This document shows positions 7,809-14,972 of a DNA stretch of 17,599 nucleotides, piece after piece (position 1 is the stretch's first letter; every line of letters begins with the position of its first letter). The notes beneath the pieces are model-generated. The model was not told where the DNA came from. It did no database searches and saw only the letters and a program-made list of their open reading frames with translations. Location: positions 1 to 17,599 of the forward strand of contig CABUMH010000082.1 of NCBI GenBank assembly GCA_902492555.1, read 5' to 3'. Made by a program: the position numbers and the translations under genes. The DNA comes from Eisenbergiella sp900555195 (GTDB taxonomy: Bacteria; Bacillota; Clostridia; Lachnospirales; Lachnospiraceae).

Positions 7809-8438
7809 TCACGCCCCGGCAGCCTGCTGGCGCAGGACGATCAGCTGCGGCACTTCCTGCCCGGCCAGTTCCAGGGTATCGGAATCCGAATAGATGGCCC
7901 CGCGTCCGCAAAGTTCTATAAAACGTTCGCAGGGCGCAATCTCATCAAACCCGCTCTCCTTCGTCCGGTAGTGCATGGGAATCACCGTTTTGGGCGCAAG
8001 AAGCGATATCAGCCGGGCCATCTTTTCCGGAGGGGCGGTATAATGGCCGCCCGCCGGAACAAGCACCACATCCGCCCCGCGCATGTTCTCAATCTGCTCC
8101 GTTTCCGGCATGCAGCCCAGATCCCCCAGATGCACAATGCTGCGCCCTTCCGCATGCAAAATATGGATGATATTGCTTCCACGCAGCGCGCCCTGCGCAT
8201 CATCATGCCAGCTGTACAGGCGTTCAATCTCAAACGGATTCCGTTTCCCTGCATCCGTTATTATCACACAATCCCTTCCATTATGGTCTCCATGCTCATG
8301 GCTGCACAGGCACAGGTTCGCTTCCTCATCCAGATCCCGGAGCCCTGGGACAGAACCCTTCTCATATGGATCCAGGATCACCGAAAAGCCTTCCGATTCA
8401 ATTTTAAAACAGGAATGTCCCAAATACTGTATTCTCAT
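7809..8438 (-). CDS. Metallo-beta-lactamase-fold metal-dependent hydrolase (UPF0173/UlaG-like)
   Basis: A 209-residue cytoplasmic protein with the MBL fold. It starts MRIQYLGHSCFKIE, typical of the UPF0173/UlaG-like branch, and carries the metal motif HEHGDH at residues 47-52, HLGD in the middle, VPAGGHYT and a late IPMHYRT histidine. Branch members include L-ascorbate-6-phosphate lactonase, but many are of unknown substrate and I do not claim a reaction. The open frame extends upstream to 8525, but the ATG at 8438 has AGGAGG four bases ahead and begins exactly where family similarity begins. It lies 95 bp after the TPM gene on the same strand and may be cotranscribed with it. Confidence 0.85.
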   Translation of the reverse strand: MRIQYLGHSCFKIESEGFSVILDPYEKGSVPGLRDLDEEANLCLCSHEHGDHNGRDCVIITDAGKRNPFEIERLYSWHDDAQGALRGSNIIHILHAEGRSIVHLGDLGCMPETEQIENMRGADVVLVPAGGHYTAPPEKMARLISLLAPKTVIPMHYRTKESGFDEIAPCERFIELCGRGAIYSDSDTLELAGQEVPQLIVLRQQAAGA

Positions 8439-8533
8439 CCGCCCTCCTATCTGCGCGCCCTCCGCACGCATGCTAATTGATAGTGAAAAAATCGTAGCGC
8501 TTCGCACGCTTTCCCCATTCTGCAATCCGTGCC

Positions 8534-9433
8534 CTATCTGCTGTGGCCGCCTCCTCCATGGGATACGCCTCCTGAAGATACATGATGGCCGCCTCCTCCG
8601 CCTCCGCCGCTGCCGCTGTTGCGTTCAATATGCCGCTTTGACACCGTCTTTCTCAGGAAAATATCCTCCTTACGCTTCATCCTTGGCCTGCCGCCCTTCA
8701 CATATGTATTCAGGTTGACCGTCTTCATCCCCTTATTCATCTGCAGATTCACACCGATATAGATTCCTGCCGCAATCAGCGCGCCGAGGACGGGGACATA
8801 TATGGGGATCTCCACCCTCGTATCCATCCCCTGCGTCATCGCCTGGGCAAACAGAGTCACATATTCCCTGTACGCCCCATACGGATCTTCATCCACATTT
8901 TCCAACGCCTGATCCAGAAGCCTTTCGATCATCCCTTCCGAGAACTGCGCTTCCGCCCTCCCGCAGGTGCTGAGCCATGAATATACGTTTCCATCTGCCT
9001 CCCTGTACCAGTTATCCAACAGCAATACGCCGTCCCCATAGGGCTTATCATAACCGAACAAATGCTCGTCATAGAAATTATCCGCATAAACCATCGTATA
9101 CTGATAAGGCTCCAGATACCCCAGGCCGGATTCATATGCTTTTGCATAATCCTCCAGCGATTCATTCAGGGTCACCAGAACAATATCGCAGCCTGTCTGC
9201 GCTTCCTTTTCAGCGATCAGCTCCCTGAGATCCGCTTCCTGGCTGTCGTTCAGCACATCCGCATAATCAAATACCCTCTCCTGTGTGGTACATTCCTGAT
9301 TCGTCCGCACAAATGCGGTCTGGCTATCCCTGTTATTTATTACGAACAGCAGCGCCCAAATCACAGCCAGGATCAGGATCGCCAGAAAATAAAAGCGGAA
9401 ATGGCGGATATAGTTTTTCAGATTCACGTCCAT
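8534..9433 (-). CDS. TPM-domain membrane protein with glycine/histidine-rich tail
   Basis: A 299-residue protein: membrane anchor at about residues 16-31 (FYFLAILILAVIWALLFVI), a TPM domain from about 50 to 195 (VFDYADVLNDSQEADLRELI is its typical start), a second membrane segment near 210-230, a basic linker and a tail rich in Gly, Ser and His ending GGVSHGGGGHSR. TPM domains occur in thylakoid TLP18.3 and in bacterial YgcG-like membrane proteins; biochemical roles vary. Gly-rich ends are common in this family. I chose ATG 9433 (MDVNLKNYIRHF): it lies four bases after the stop of the zinc-ribbon gene with GGAGG 12 bases upstream, while the longer frame to 9517 merely overlaps that gene. Tight spacing implies translation as a pair. 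Confidence 0.8.
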   Translation of the reverse strand: MDVNLKNYIRHFRFYFLAILILAVIWALLFVINNRDSQTAFVRTNQECTTQERVFDYADVLNDSQEADLRELIAEKEAQTGCDIVLVTLNESLEDYAKAYESGLGYLEPYQYTMVYADNFYDEHLFGYDKPYGDGVLLLDNWYREADGNVYSWLSTCGRAEAQFSEGMIERLLDQALENVDEDPYGAYREYVTLFAQAMTQGMDTRVEIPIYVPVLGALIAAGIYIGVNLQMNKGMKTVNLNTYVKGGRPRMKRKEDIFLRKTVSKRHIERNSGSGGGGGGGHHVSSGGVSHGGGGHSR

Positions 9434-9437
9434 CGTC

Positions 9438-10421
9438 CTATAATACCTCCAATATCGCGGTGACCAACGCCATGATTGCCAGCATACACAGGAAAAATGT
9501 GCCCCCATAAGCCGCAATACACCCGGCGGACACCGGCGCTTTTCCGACCACCTTTCTCGTCTGCCCGTTCACGAAACAGTCATAGTCTTTCTCTCTGTAA
9601 CGGTACCTGTAGCACCAGACGGGCAGCAGCGCATAATGGGCCTGCCGGCGCGCCAGCTGAATTGTCTCCTGCTGCGGAAGGATCGTGGAATATCCCGCCA
9701 CCGTCTCACGCACCAGGCTCTTGGCATCCTCCCTCGCCCGGTCTTCCGCCCTTTCTGACAGTTCTTCCGCTGATTTGTTATAGACCTCTCCCAGAAAGCC
9801 CGACATATATTCCGGAGCAAAATCCTCCAGTTCCCCATATTGATAGGGTTCCAGAAGATCCATCACCTCATCATTCAGATCTATCGATGCGTCCACAGGC
9901 ACTTTATCAAAATCCACCTCCATCTCCCGGATCACCTGATAATAGGAAGTCTCCGTATACTGTGTATCCCCCCTTGTCCAGACCCGCACCTTCGTTCCGG
10001 TTCCCGAATAGTAACAGTCTGCTGACATATCATACAGCCAAAATGGGACATAGCTTCCCTCCATTTTTCCGACGCTCGCTTCCGACAAAAAAGAATCCGG
10101 CGCGAAAATCCGGCGTTTAAACTCTGCCTTCATACGCTCCGCAGCCGTTTTTTGTCCCAGCCGAAAGGGAAGAATGAACTGAGGACGGTATTCTTTTTCC
10201 ACCCTCTCTTCAAAAATCGTATAATGGCCGCAATACTCACATCTCACAGCTGAACCGTATTCTCCCGCCTCCATGGGGGCGCCGCAGTTAGAACACACTG
10301 TCAGCCCCTTTCCTGCCTCCCTCTCCTGAGTCTGTATTCCGTCGCAGTACGGGCAGACCATTTCCTTTCGCTCCGGATCATAGACCACATTTCCACCGCA
10401 ATTTTTACATTTGAAAATCAT
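9438..10421 (-). CDS. Zinc-ribbon (TFIIB-type) membrane-anchored protein
   Basis: A 327-residue protein with two zinc ribbons at the N-terminus: CKNCGG...CPYC (residues 4-26) and CSNCGAP...CEYCG (about 44-67). A long charged middle with several Tyr/Trp follows, and one or two membrane segments at the end (about 295-325, AYGGTFFLCMLAIMALVTAI). Similar proteins in clostridia are often mislabelled PriA-like; the ribbons here suggest zinc-dependent protein contacts and I do not assign a function. Start ATG 10421 has AAAGGA six bases upstream; the frame extends upstream to 10517 without family-like sequence. It is the first gene of a run with the TPM gene (4-bp gap) and perhaps the MBL gene. Confidence 0.78.
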   Translation of the reverse strand: MIFKCKNCGGNVVYDPERKEMVCPYCDGIQTQEREAGKGLTVCSNCGAPMEAGEYGSAVRCEYCGHYTIFEERVEKEYRPQFILPFRLGQKTAAERMKAEFKRRIFAPDSFLSEASVGKMEGSYVPFWLYDMSADCYYSGTGTKVRVWTRGDTQYTETSYYQVIREMEVDFDKVPVDASIDLNDEVMDLLEPYQYGELEDFAPEYMSGFLGEVYNKSAEELSERAEDRAREDAKSLVRETVAGYSTILPQQETIQLARRQAHYALLPVWCYRYRYREKDYDCFVNGQTRKVVGKAPVSAGCIAAYGGTFFLCMLAIMALVTAILEVL

Positions 10422-10482
10422 TCCGTTCCTTTTCCTCTCATTCTCACCGCTGTATCCAAATGCCTGCGTGTTTATTGGTTCT

Positions 10483-10511
10483 ATTCTATCATCTTTCCCG
10501 GCTTCTGTCGA
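10483..10511 (-). promoter_or_regulatory. Promoter of the zinc-ribbon/TPM gene pair
   Basis: On the minus strand TCGACA (10506-10511) and TAGAAT (10483-10488) are 17 bp apart, each one base off consensus, about 60 bp before the zinc-ribbon start. Confidence 0.55.
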
Positions 10512-10535
10512 ATCCATTGTGGCCGTGCGGCCGCA

Positions 10536-10569
10536 CAGTTATGTCCGCACAACTCGCAGTTATGTCCGC
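10536..10569. repeat. Two direct copies of CAGTTATGTCCGC
   Basis: The 13-mer occurs at 10536-10548 and 10557-10569, a 21-bp period (two helical turns), between divergent promoters. It could be a regulator site upstream of either gene, but two copies are weak evidence. Confidence 0.4.
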
Positions 10570-10661
10570 GCATCCGCACATGAAATCCCTCCGCGGCTGC
10601 CTTCGATGAGGCTGTCCGCGCCCAACATCCGTGAAATTCTGCGCGTCTTTGGAATTCCGCA

Positions 10662-10691
10662 TTGAAATCCATCCCCTTCCTTTGCTATAAT
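10662..10691 (+). promoter_or_regulatory. Promoter of the 87-aa protein gene
   Basis: TTGAAA (10662-10667) and TATAAT (10686-10691) are 18 bp apart, with a TG extension before the -10. This is the cleanest sigma-A-type promoter in the window, about 55 bp before the ATG. Confidence 0.7.
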
Positions 10692-10744
10692 GGCATCAGT
10701 CAGAATTTTGCAGCAAAATATCCGGCGGAAAGGAAGTTTTATTC

Positions 10745-11008
10745 ATGAATTCTATAAATCCTCTGAAATTACTTCAGCTAAAAGGCGCCTGGGATCAGTT
10801 CAAGGCGCGGCACCCCAAGCTCCTTGCCTTCTGTCAGGCGATCCTTTCACAGAATGCCATTTCGGAAGGTTCCCTGATAGAGATTACCGTTTCCTGTGCA
10901 GATGGAAAAACGTACAATGCCAACCTCAAATTAACGCGTGAGGATATGCAGCTCATAGAAGAGCTGAAGCAGCTGTCCGCCCAAATGGGACAGTCAAATA
11001 ACCCCTAG
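10745..11008 (+). CDS. Small uncharacterised protein (87 aa)
   Basis: Predicted soluble protein: an N-terminal helix (LKLLQLKGAWDQFKARHPKL), then GSLIEITVSCADGKTYNANL as a beta pair and a final amphipathic helix (EDMQLIEELKQLSAQMG). No membrane segment, cysteine motif or known catalytic signature. The ATG has AAAGGAAG about 8 bases upstream and a strong promoter ahead of it. The strand order resembles small conserved hypothetical proteins of Lachnospiraceae, but I cannot name a family. Its terminator appears cut by an insertion just downstream (11024-11043). Confidence 0.75.
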   Translation: MNSINPLKLLQLKGAWDQFKARHPKLLAFCQAILSQNAISEGSLIEITVSCADGKTYNANLKLTREDMQLIEELKQLSAQMGQSNNP

Positions 11009-11023
11009 CAAGCTGATGCATGC

Positions 11024-11043
11024 GCAAAAAAGAGCGGCCCGCC
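11024..11043 (+). other. Probable half of a split intrinsic terminator; host/element boundary
   Basis: Sixteen bases after the small gene, an A-run leads into GAGCGGCCCGCC, which reads as the 5' arm of a terminator. The matching GGCCGCTC-T arm does not follow. The simplest reading is that an element inserted in or near the loop and carried the other half to its far end, outside the window. Confidence 0.4.
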
Positions 11044-11116
11044 TTCTGGTGAACGCCGATAAGGAAGTATCAAAAACGTACTAACTTAACGGCTGACAAA
11101 CAGGGTTGCTAAAATG

Positions 11117-11157
11117 AACCGGCGTGTTATTTCGCAATGAAATGGCACGCCGGTTTT
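11117..11157 (+). terminator. Strong hairpin with T-rich tail
   Basis: AACCGGCGTG pairs with CACGCCGGTT, and inside it ATTTC pairs with GAAAT around a 5-base loop; TTTTC overlaps the end on the plus strand. It could replace the lost terminator of the small gene, or insulate the element's end. Confidence 0.6.
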
Positions 11158-11270
11158 CTACGCATTTCAAACCACATTTTCAATGGTAAGAATGGGAAAA
11201 TACCTCCGACTATCCAACCACGCCAGAACACCTCGGTAACATCGGGCTTTTCCACCCTCAAATGCGTAGA
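11157..11270. repeat. 11-bp inverted repeat, TCTACGCATTT / AAATGCGTAGA
   Basis: Perfect arms at 11157-11167 and 11260-11270 enclose 92 bases near the element end. A recombinase or accessory-protein site, or the two ends of a tiny insertion, are possible. No flanking direct repeat was seen. Confidence 0.45.
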
Positions 11271-11292
11271 CGCAACACCATAATATCAGCGG

Positions 11293-11322
11293 GCGCAAGC
11301 GGATTTCTGCTTGCGTCCGCTT
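11293..11322. other. Two overlapping, mutually exclusive hairpins
   Basis: GCGCAAGC (11293-11300) can pair with GCTTGCGT (11309-11316), or AAGCGGA (11297-11303) with TCCGCTT (11316-11322). They share bases so only one can form. It lies about 80 bp past the ORF8-like gene. Confidence 0.35.
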
Positions 11323-11404
11323 GGTTACCACACAGCAAAGACGGAGGAAACCGCCAAGGGCGCGGAGCGTTCATCTCGACCCTTGACGACTTCCTTTGGC
11401 TTTG

Positions 11405-11641
11405 TTATTTCTTTACCACGATGGCATCCACCAATTTTGCCTGCAAGCGGTGCTTCATATACTCATCAATATCGACGTGCGGCAAACCATCTTTGTCATA
11501 GAGCGTTCGCGTACAAATCTTGTTGATGTAACGGTCGTAGTACCGCAAGACGCGCTCCAACGCCAACGGATCACCAGCACGGGCTGCTTCGATCACATCC
11601 ATGGGCAAAAGCACTCTGCCGTTAAAAGTTGGTTGCTTCAT
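11405..11641 (-). CDS. Tn916 ORF8-like helix-turn-helix protein
   Basis: A 78-residue protein similar in size and composition to the small helix-turn-helix proteins that follow ORF7-like sigma factors in Tn916/Tn1549-type conjugative elements. Visible features: MDVIEAARAGDPLALERVL, a helical DNA-binding-type start, then YYDRYINKICTRTLYDKDG and VDIDEYMKHRLQAKLVDAI. The start lies one base after the sigma gene's stop, with GGAGTGAG upstream inside that gene, so the two are translated together. In Tn916 this pair helps switch on transfer genes; that role is inferred here. The expected xis and int genes do not follow. Confidence 0.78.
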   Translation of the reverse strand: MKQPTFNGRVLLPMDVIEAARAGDPLALERVLRYYDRYINKICTRTLYDKDGLPHVDIDEYMKHRLQAKLVDAIVVKK

Positions 11642-11642
11642 G

Positions 11643-12068
11643 TTAGTTTCTCACTCCTTTGGATTTCAAGTTTCTTCTCAGTTCATTCAGTGTCTTTGTT
11701 CTGTGTCGTTGGACGGCGCTACGGGACAATCCCACAAAATTGCCCACTTCTCTGTCTGGCAGTTCCAGCACACAATGCAGAATTAAAATCTGCTGTTCGC
11801 GATCCGGCAAACCGGCAAAAGCATCTGCCACCAATTCGCTCTTAATATGCAGGACATGGCCAAACGCCGATAATACAAACTTGTCGCTGGGGTATTCGTC
11901 TACGGTATAAAGTTCATCCATTTCGTATTGGGACAAAGCGCTGAACTGGATTGCTCGTTCCCGCTGGCGGCTCAGTTCCCGAAAATAGCTGATGGCTTCA
12001 TGGCGGAGAACGGTTTTACAGAAAGCATCGAACTGGTGCCGTGCTCCATATTCATCAAACACAAACAT
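11643..12068 (-). CDS. Tn916 ORF7-like sigma-70 family RNA polymerase sigma factor
   Basis: A 141-residue sigma-like protein, the length of Tn916 ORF7. The N-terminal part (FDAFCKTVLRHEAISYFREL, RQRERAIQFSAL) resembles this group, and region 4 with its helix-turn-helix is clear at about residues 88-130: LPDREQQILILHCVLELPDR then EVGNFVGLSRSAVQRHRTKT. It should direct RNA polymerase to element promoters. The ATG at 12068 begins the similarity; an upstream extension to 12173 does not resemble the family. The ribosome binding site GGGGGTGAG sits in a hairpin (12072-12104), so translation may be gated. Confidence 0.85.
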   Translation of the reverse strand: MFVFDEYGARHQFDAFCKTVLRHEAISYFRELSRQRERAIQFSALSQYEMDELYTVDEYPSDKFVLSAFGHVLHIKSELVADAFAGLPDREQQILILHCVLELPDREVGNFVGLSRSAVQRHRTKTLNELRRNLKSKGVRN

Positions 12069-12071
12069 TAG

Positions 12072-12104
12072 CTTCTCACCCCCGATCTGCGGGAGAGTGA
12101 GAAG
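12072..12104 (-). promoter_or_regulatory. Hairpin covering the ribosome binding site of the sigma gene
   Basis: CTTCTCAC pairs perfectly with GTGAGAAG (8 bp), and CCC with GGG inside it, around a 7-base loop. On the mRNA the 3' arm and nearby bases contain GGGGGTGAGAAG, the Shine-Dalgarno sequence three bases before the ATG. Formation would hide it from the ribosome. Confidence 0.6.
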
Positions 12105-12201
12105 TTGAGGTTGGAGCCGCTGCCCCTTGCGCCTATGTTGTTGCGGTAGTTCCGGCCCGCACCGAAAGGCCACAATAACAACTCGGTAAAAGTAAATGTG
12201 A

Positions 12202-12225
12202 TATACAGGTTACTTACACTGTATA
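12202..12225. repeat. Dyad TATACAG-N10-CTGTATA upstream of the sigma gene
   Basis: Perfect 7-bp arms centred 17 bp apart, about 140 bp before the sigma start. Size and spacing fit a dimeric repressor operator in the sigma promoter region; no partner is evident. Confidence 0.45.
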
Positions 12226-12348
12226 GTACATCTTTTTGCCCAAACCGCTCCCTTGTTGGGGACAGACTTTTTTTGATGAGCTATACGATTGAAAAACAGG
12301 CTGCATCAGCATGGCGGGTTCCTCCATATCCGCCGATTCTATGCAGAG

Positions 12349-12386
12349 CAAACGAAAACGGCGGCCTTGATTTCTCAAAACCGCCG
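12349..12386 (-). terminator. Intrinsic terminator downstream of the ABC permease gene
   Basis: On the minus strand CGGCGG-TT-TTGA, a GAAA tetraloop, and TCAA-GG-CCGCCG form a continuous 12-bp stem (two G-U pairs), followed by TTTTCGTTT. It lies about 105 bp past the permease stop and should end the module's mRNA. Confidence 0.7.
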
Positions 12387-12416
12387 CTGGGATATGTGGA
12401 ATGAGCGCACGAAATC

Positions 12417-12464
12417 AACCTGCCCGGCAACGGTTTTTTCTTTCCCCGTGAGGCGGGGCAGGTT
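12417..12464. other. Hairpin with two competing stems after the permease gene
   Basis: AACCTGCCC (12417-12425) pairs with GGGCAGGTT (12456-12464); alternatively CCCCG and CGGGG pair around TGAGG within the same span. No T-run follows on either strand, so it may protect mRNA 3' ends rather than terminate. Confidence 0.4.
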
Positions 12465-12491
12465 AGTTAGCTTTATATTGAATTCGGAGAT

Positions 12492-14972
12492 TCACTCGAT
12501 AGTTTCTATCGAATCCACAATATTCATTTTGGAAATATTTCGCAGCGGAATCGCTGTTGCCAACAGGCAAACCAAAATGGAAATGATTGCAGCTTCGGAA
12601 ATTGCCAAAACAGGGATAGCGATAAGTTGTAATGTATCTGTCTGTGCCGCATTGACAAAAACACAACAGATATAGCCCAACACTGCGCCAATCAATGATG
12701 CGAAAATTCCATAATAAGCGCCCTCCCACAGAAATGTTTTATATAGGCTTGTAGCACTCATTCCAATGGCTCGCTGCACACCGATCTCATTGACGCGAGT
12801 ATGGATATTGCTGTAAACGGTATTAATGATATTCAATATGCCAATCATTCCAATAAAGATAATCAGTACCCAGCAAAGCATTTTGATTTGTTCAAAGCTC
12901 TCTGCCATTTCGTTGCTGCTTTCAATATAAGAAAGCCAGTGAGCACCCGGATATTCGCTGCACCAATCATCCAATATGGTTTCAAAAGAATTGACATCTG
13001 CACCATCCCGTAATGTCAAATAGATTTCCGAATAAGCGTCATTTTCAAGCAGCGTGCAATATATTTCTTCATTCACAATAAGCTGGACACCGTTGGTGAA
13101 ACCCTCGTTGTTGATGGTGATGGGAGTATCAATCAGCCCCATTACACGAAGCGTTTTGCCTCCTAACCGAACCGTATCGCCAACAGAGAGTTCCGTATAC
13201 TCCATAGGGGTATCTCCGTAAGAAAAAGGAATCGGATTTTTGACAAGGCAGCCTGTTCCATCTTTTAGAGCCTGCTTATCCTGCTCAGAAAGGTCAGGCG
13301 CGTAGATTTCTAATAACCCATCATCAATGTTTGCAAGCTGAAAGGTTTCGTAGCTTTGAACAGACAAATCTGTTTCAAAGGGAAGCTCGTCACCAGCGCC
13401 CGGCATAAATATGGAAAGTCTGGCAGTGGAAAGGCTTTCTACTGCGTCGTTTGCCTTGAGTGTGTTTACAGCTTCCGCCGGAATACCCGATGCTTCATTT
13501 GTAATAGCGTAATCGCTAAAATACATATCCTGAACCGAACTGCTGGCATCAAGCAGATTGGTAAAGCTCTGCAAAGCAACAAAGACGGTAATACTCATAA
13601 CAAGGGAAAGAATCGTGACAAGCGTTCTGCCACGCCCACGTTTCAAATTCAACCTCGCATAGTAAGCTTCAAAATTGTGTACTTTGTGATTTCTTTTTCC
13701 GCGACGTTTGATTTTCACAGAGTGACCAGACATGGCGACTGTCGGGGATACACGGGATGCGTACTGGGCAGCGGGAAAGGCAGCCAGCAGAGCAAATAAA
13801 AGTGTGACTGCTACACTCACAATGAGCATGGGAAACTTCACCGTACTGGCGTTGCTGATCGCTACATTCAATTCAGAAACACTATTTGCCATGAATATAT
13901 CAGGATTAAGAACACCTGTAGCAGCAATCAGCACTCCCTTTGCGGATAATGTACCGAGTATCAGCCCGATTGGAATACCAATTCCACAAAGGATTAGGAG
14001 TTGCAAGGAAACAAGACGATAAATTTGTCCACGCTCTCCGCCGATTGCGCGAAGTGTTCCATATTCCCTAATGCGTTTTGTAATGGAAATTTTCAGAATG
14101 TTGTAAATAACCAATCCGGCTGCAAACAAGACCAGCAATCCTACCAAAATACACGCCACGGTCATAAATGAAAAACCTGCACCAGTATCACTGCTGGTTG
14201 CCTCATCATAAGAAATACCGATGGCATCAAGGAGAATCCAGTTGTACTGGATATACCGATCCTCTACATCCAACTCCTCCGCAAGATCATACATAATGCT
14301 CTGAAAGTTTTGCTTGTCATAGGTCTTAAAGTCCGTAGAATAAAGCAGATATTCTTTTGGCAGTAAATTTTCTGCGGTTCCGGTTCCTACAATTCCCGAA
14401 ACTGTGCCGGTCGTATATCCGATATAGCTGCTTTCAAGAATACCCGTCAATACAAAATTGCCGGAATATTCAAATTCTGGCAGAGAACCATCCATAAGAG
14501 ACACACGCATATCCAGAGAAACAGTATCCCCAATCGCAACATCTAATCCGAGATATTGGATACTATCTTCTGGTAATGCAATTTCGTTTGCGGCCTCTGG
14601 TAAACGTCCCTCTTTAATCGTTCCGATTGACGGATACATAGATAGAGCGTTATCGTGATACTCCCGAAGGTATAAAGATAAGCTGCTGCTGCCTAACGGC
14701 GTACTGCCGACAAAGATGGTATCGGCAACATCGTATAGGCGGTCATCTTCGTGCAGTTTTTGGGCCTGTTCTTGATTAAGCTGATGGAAAGTAGCGTAGC
14801 GGTTTCCATTCAGACTCGCCGCCTGCTCTATCCGCATAGATTGTAATATCCCAATGGACTGACCGACTACCGTTGTCATGATCGTAGACATGATAACCGC
14901 GATCAAAATTAAGATTGCTGTGATTTTTTGTGCTTTTAGTTCTTTCCATGTAAGTGCTAAATAGGATTTCAT
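12492..14972 (-). CDS. ABC transporter permease with two FtsX domains
   Basis: An 826-residue membrane protein of the type VII/MacB-like class. It begins MKSYLALTWKELKAQKIT with a membrane segment near residues 17-38, then a large extracytoplasmic region, an FtsX domain of three segments near 265-420 (IREYGTLRAIGGERGQIYRL is its conserved cytoplasmic loop), a further segment near 465, a second extracytoplasmic region, and a C-terminal FtsX domain with the matching NEIGVQRAIGMSATSLYKTF loop. Such pumps drive shape changes across the membrane rather than simple uptake; relatives export or remove lantibiotics and other peptides. Its start overlaps the ATPase stop as ATGA, with GGAGGTGA seven bases upstream, so the two are coupled. 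Substrate unknown. Confidence 0.9.
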   Translation of the reverse strand: MKSYLALTWKELKAQKITAILILIAVIMSTIMTTVVGQSIGILQSMRIEQAASLNGNRYATFHQLNQEQAQKLHEDDRLYDVADTIFVGSTPLGSSSLSLYLREYHDNALSMYPSIGTIKEGRLPEAANEIALPEDSIQYLGLDVAIGDTVSLDMRVSLMDGSLPEFEYSGNFVLTGILESSYIGYTTGTVSGIVGTGTAENLLPKEYLLYSTDFKTYDKQNFQSIMYDLAEELDVEDRYIQYNWILLDAIGISYDEATSSDTGAGFSFMTVACILVGLLVLFAAGLVIYNILKISITKRIREYGTLRAIGGERGQIYRLVSLQLLILCGIGIPIGLILGTLSAKGVLIAATGVLNPDIFMANSVSELNVAISNASTVKFPMLIVSVAVTLLFALLAAFPAAQYASRVSPTVAMSGHSVKIKRRGKRNHKVHNFEAYYARLNLKRGRGRTLVTILSLVMSITVFVALQSFTNLLDASSSVQDMYFSDYAITNEASGIPAEAVNTLKANDAVESLSTARLSIFMPGAGDELPFETDLSVQSYETFQLANIDDGLLEIYAPDLSEQDKQALKDGTGCLVKNPIPFSYGDTPMEYTELSVGDTVRLGGKTLRVMGLIDTPITINNEGFTNGVQLIVNEEIYCTLLENDAYSEIYLTLRDGADVNSFETILDDWCSEYPGAHWLSYIESSNEMAESFEQIKMLCWVLIIFIGMIGILNIINTVYSNIHTRVNEIGVQRAIGMSATSLYKTFLWEGAYYGIFASLIGAVLGYICCVFVNAAQTDTLQLIAIPVLAISEAAIISILVCLLATAIPLRNISKMNIVDSIETIE

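Larger units (their letters stand above)
11009..11404. other. Gene-free junction region between host DNA and element genes
   Basis: About 400 bp without a credible gene. It holds the half terminator, a strong hairpin (11117-11155), an 11-bp inverted repeat (11157-11270) and two mutually exclusive small hairpins (11293-11322). Reading both strands I find no remains of an excisionase or integrase, which normally follow the ORF8-like gene in Tn916-type elements. Confidence 0.55.
12069..12491. other. Gene-poor 420-bp spacer between the sigma gene and the ABC module
   Basis: Contains the sigma-gene leader hairpin, the TATACAG dyad, a nested dyad (CTGCAT/ATGCAG at 12301-12346 around GGCGG/CCGCC), a terminator (12355-12386) and a further hairpin (12417-12464). 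A 42-codon plus-strand frame from ATG 12276 to 12404 is open but lacks a good ribosome binding site. I see no confident gene. Confidence 0.5.

Noticed and set aside
10481..10672. Cys/His-containing minus-strand frame with a CELCGHNC stretch
   Set aside because: The cysteine pattern comes from the 21-bp DNA repeat, and the frame overlaps promoters of both neighbours.
12276..12404. 42-codon plus-strand frame as a small peptide gene
   Set aside because: No convincing ribosome binding site, and it lies across hairpins that explain the sequence better.
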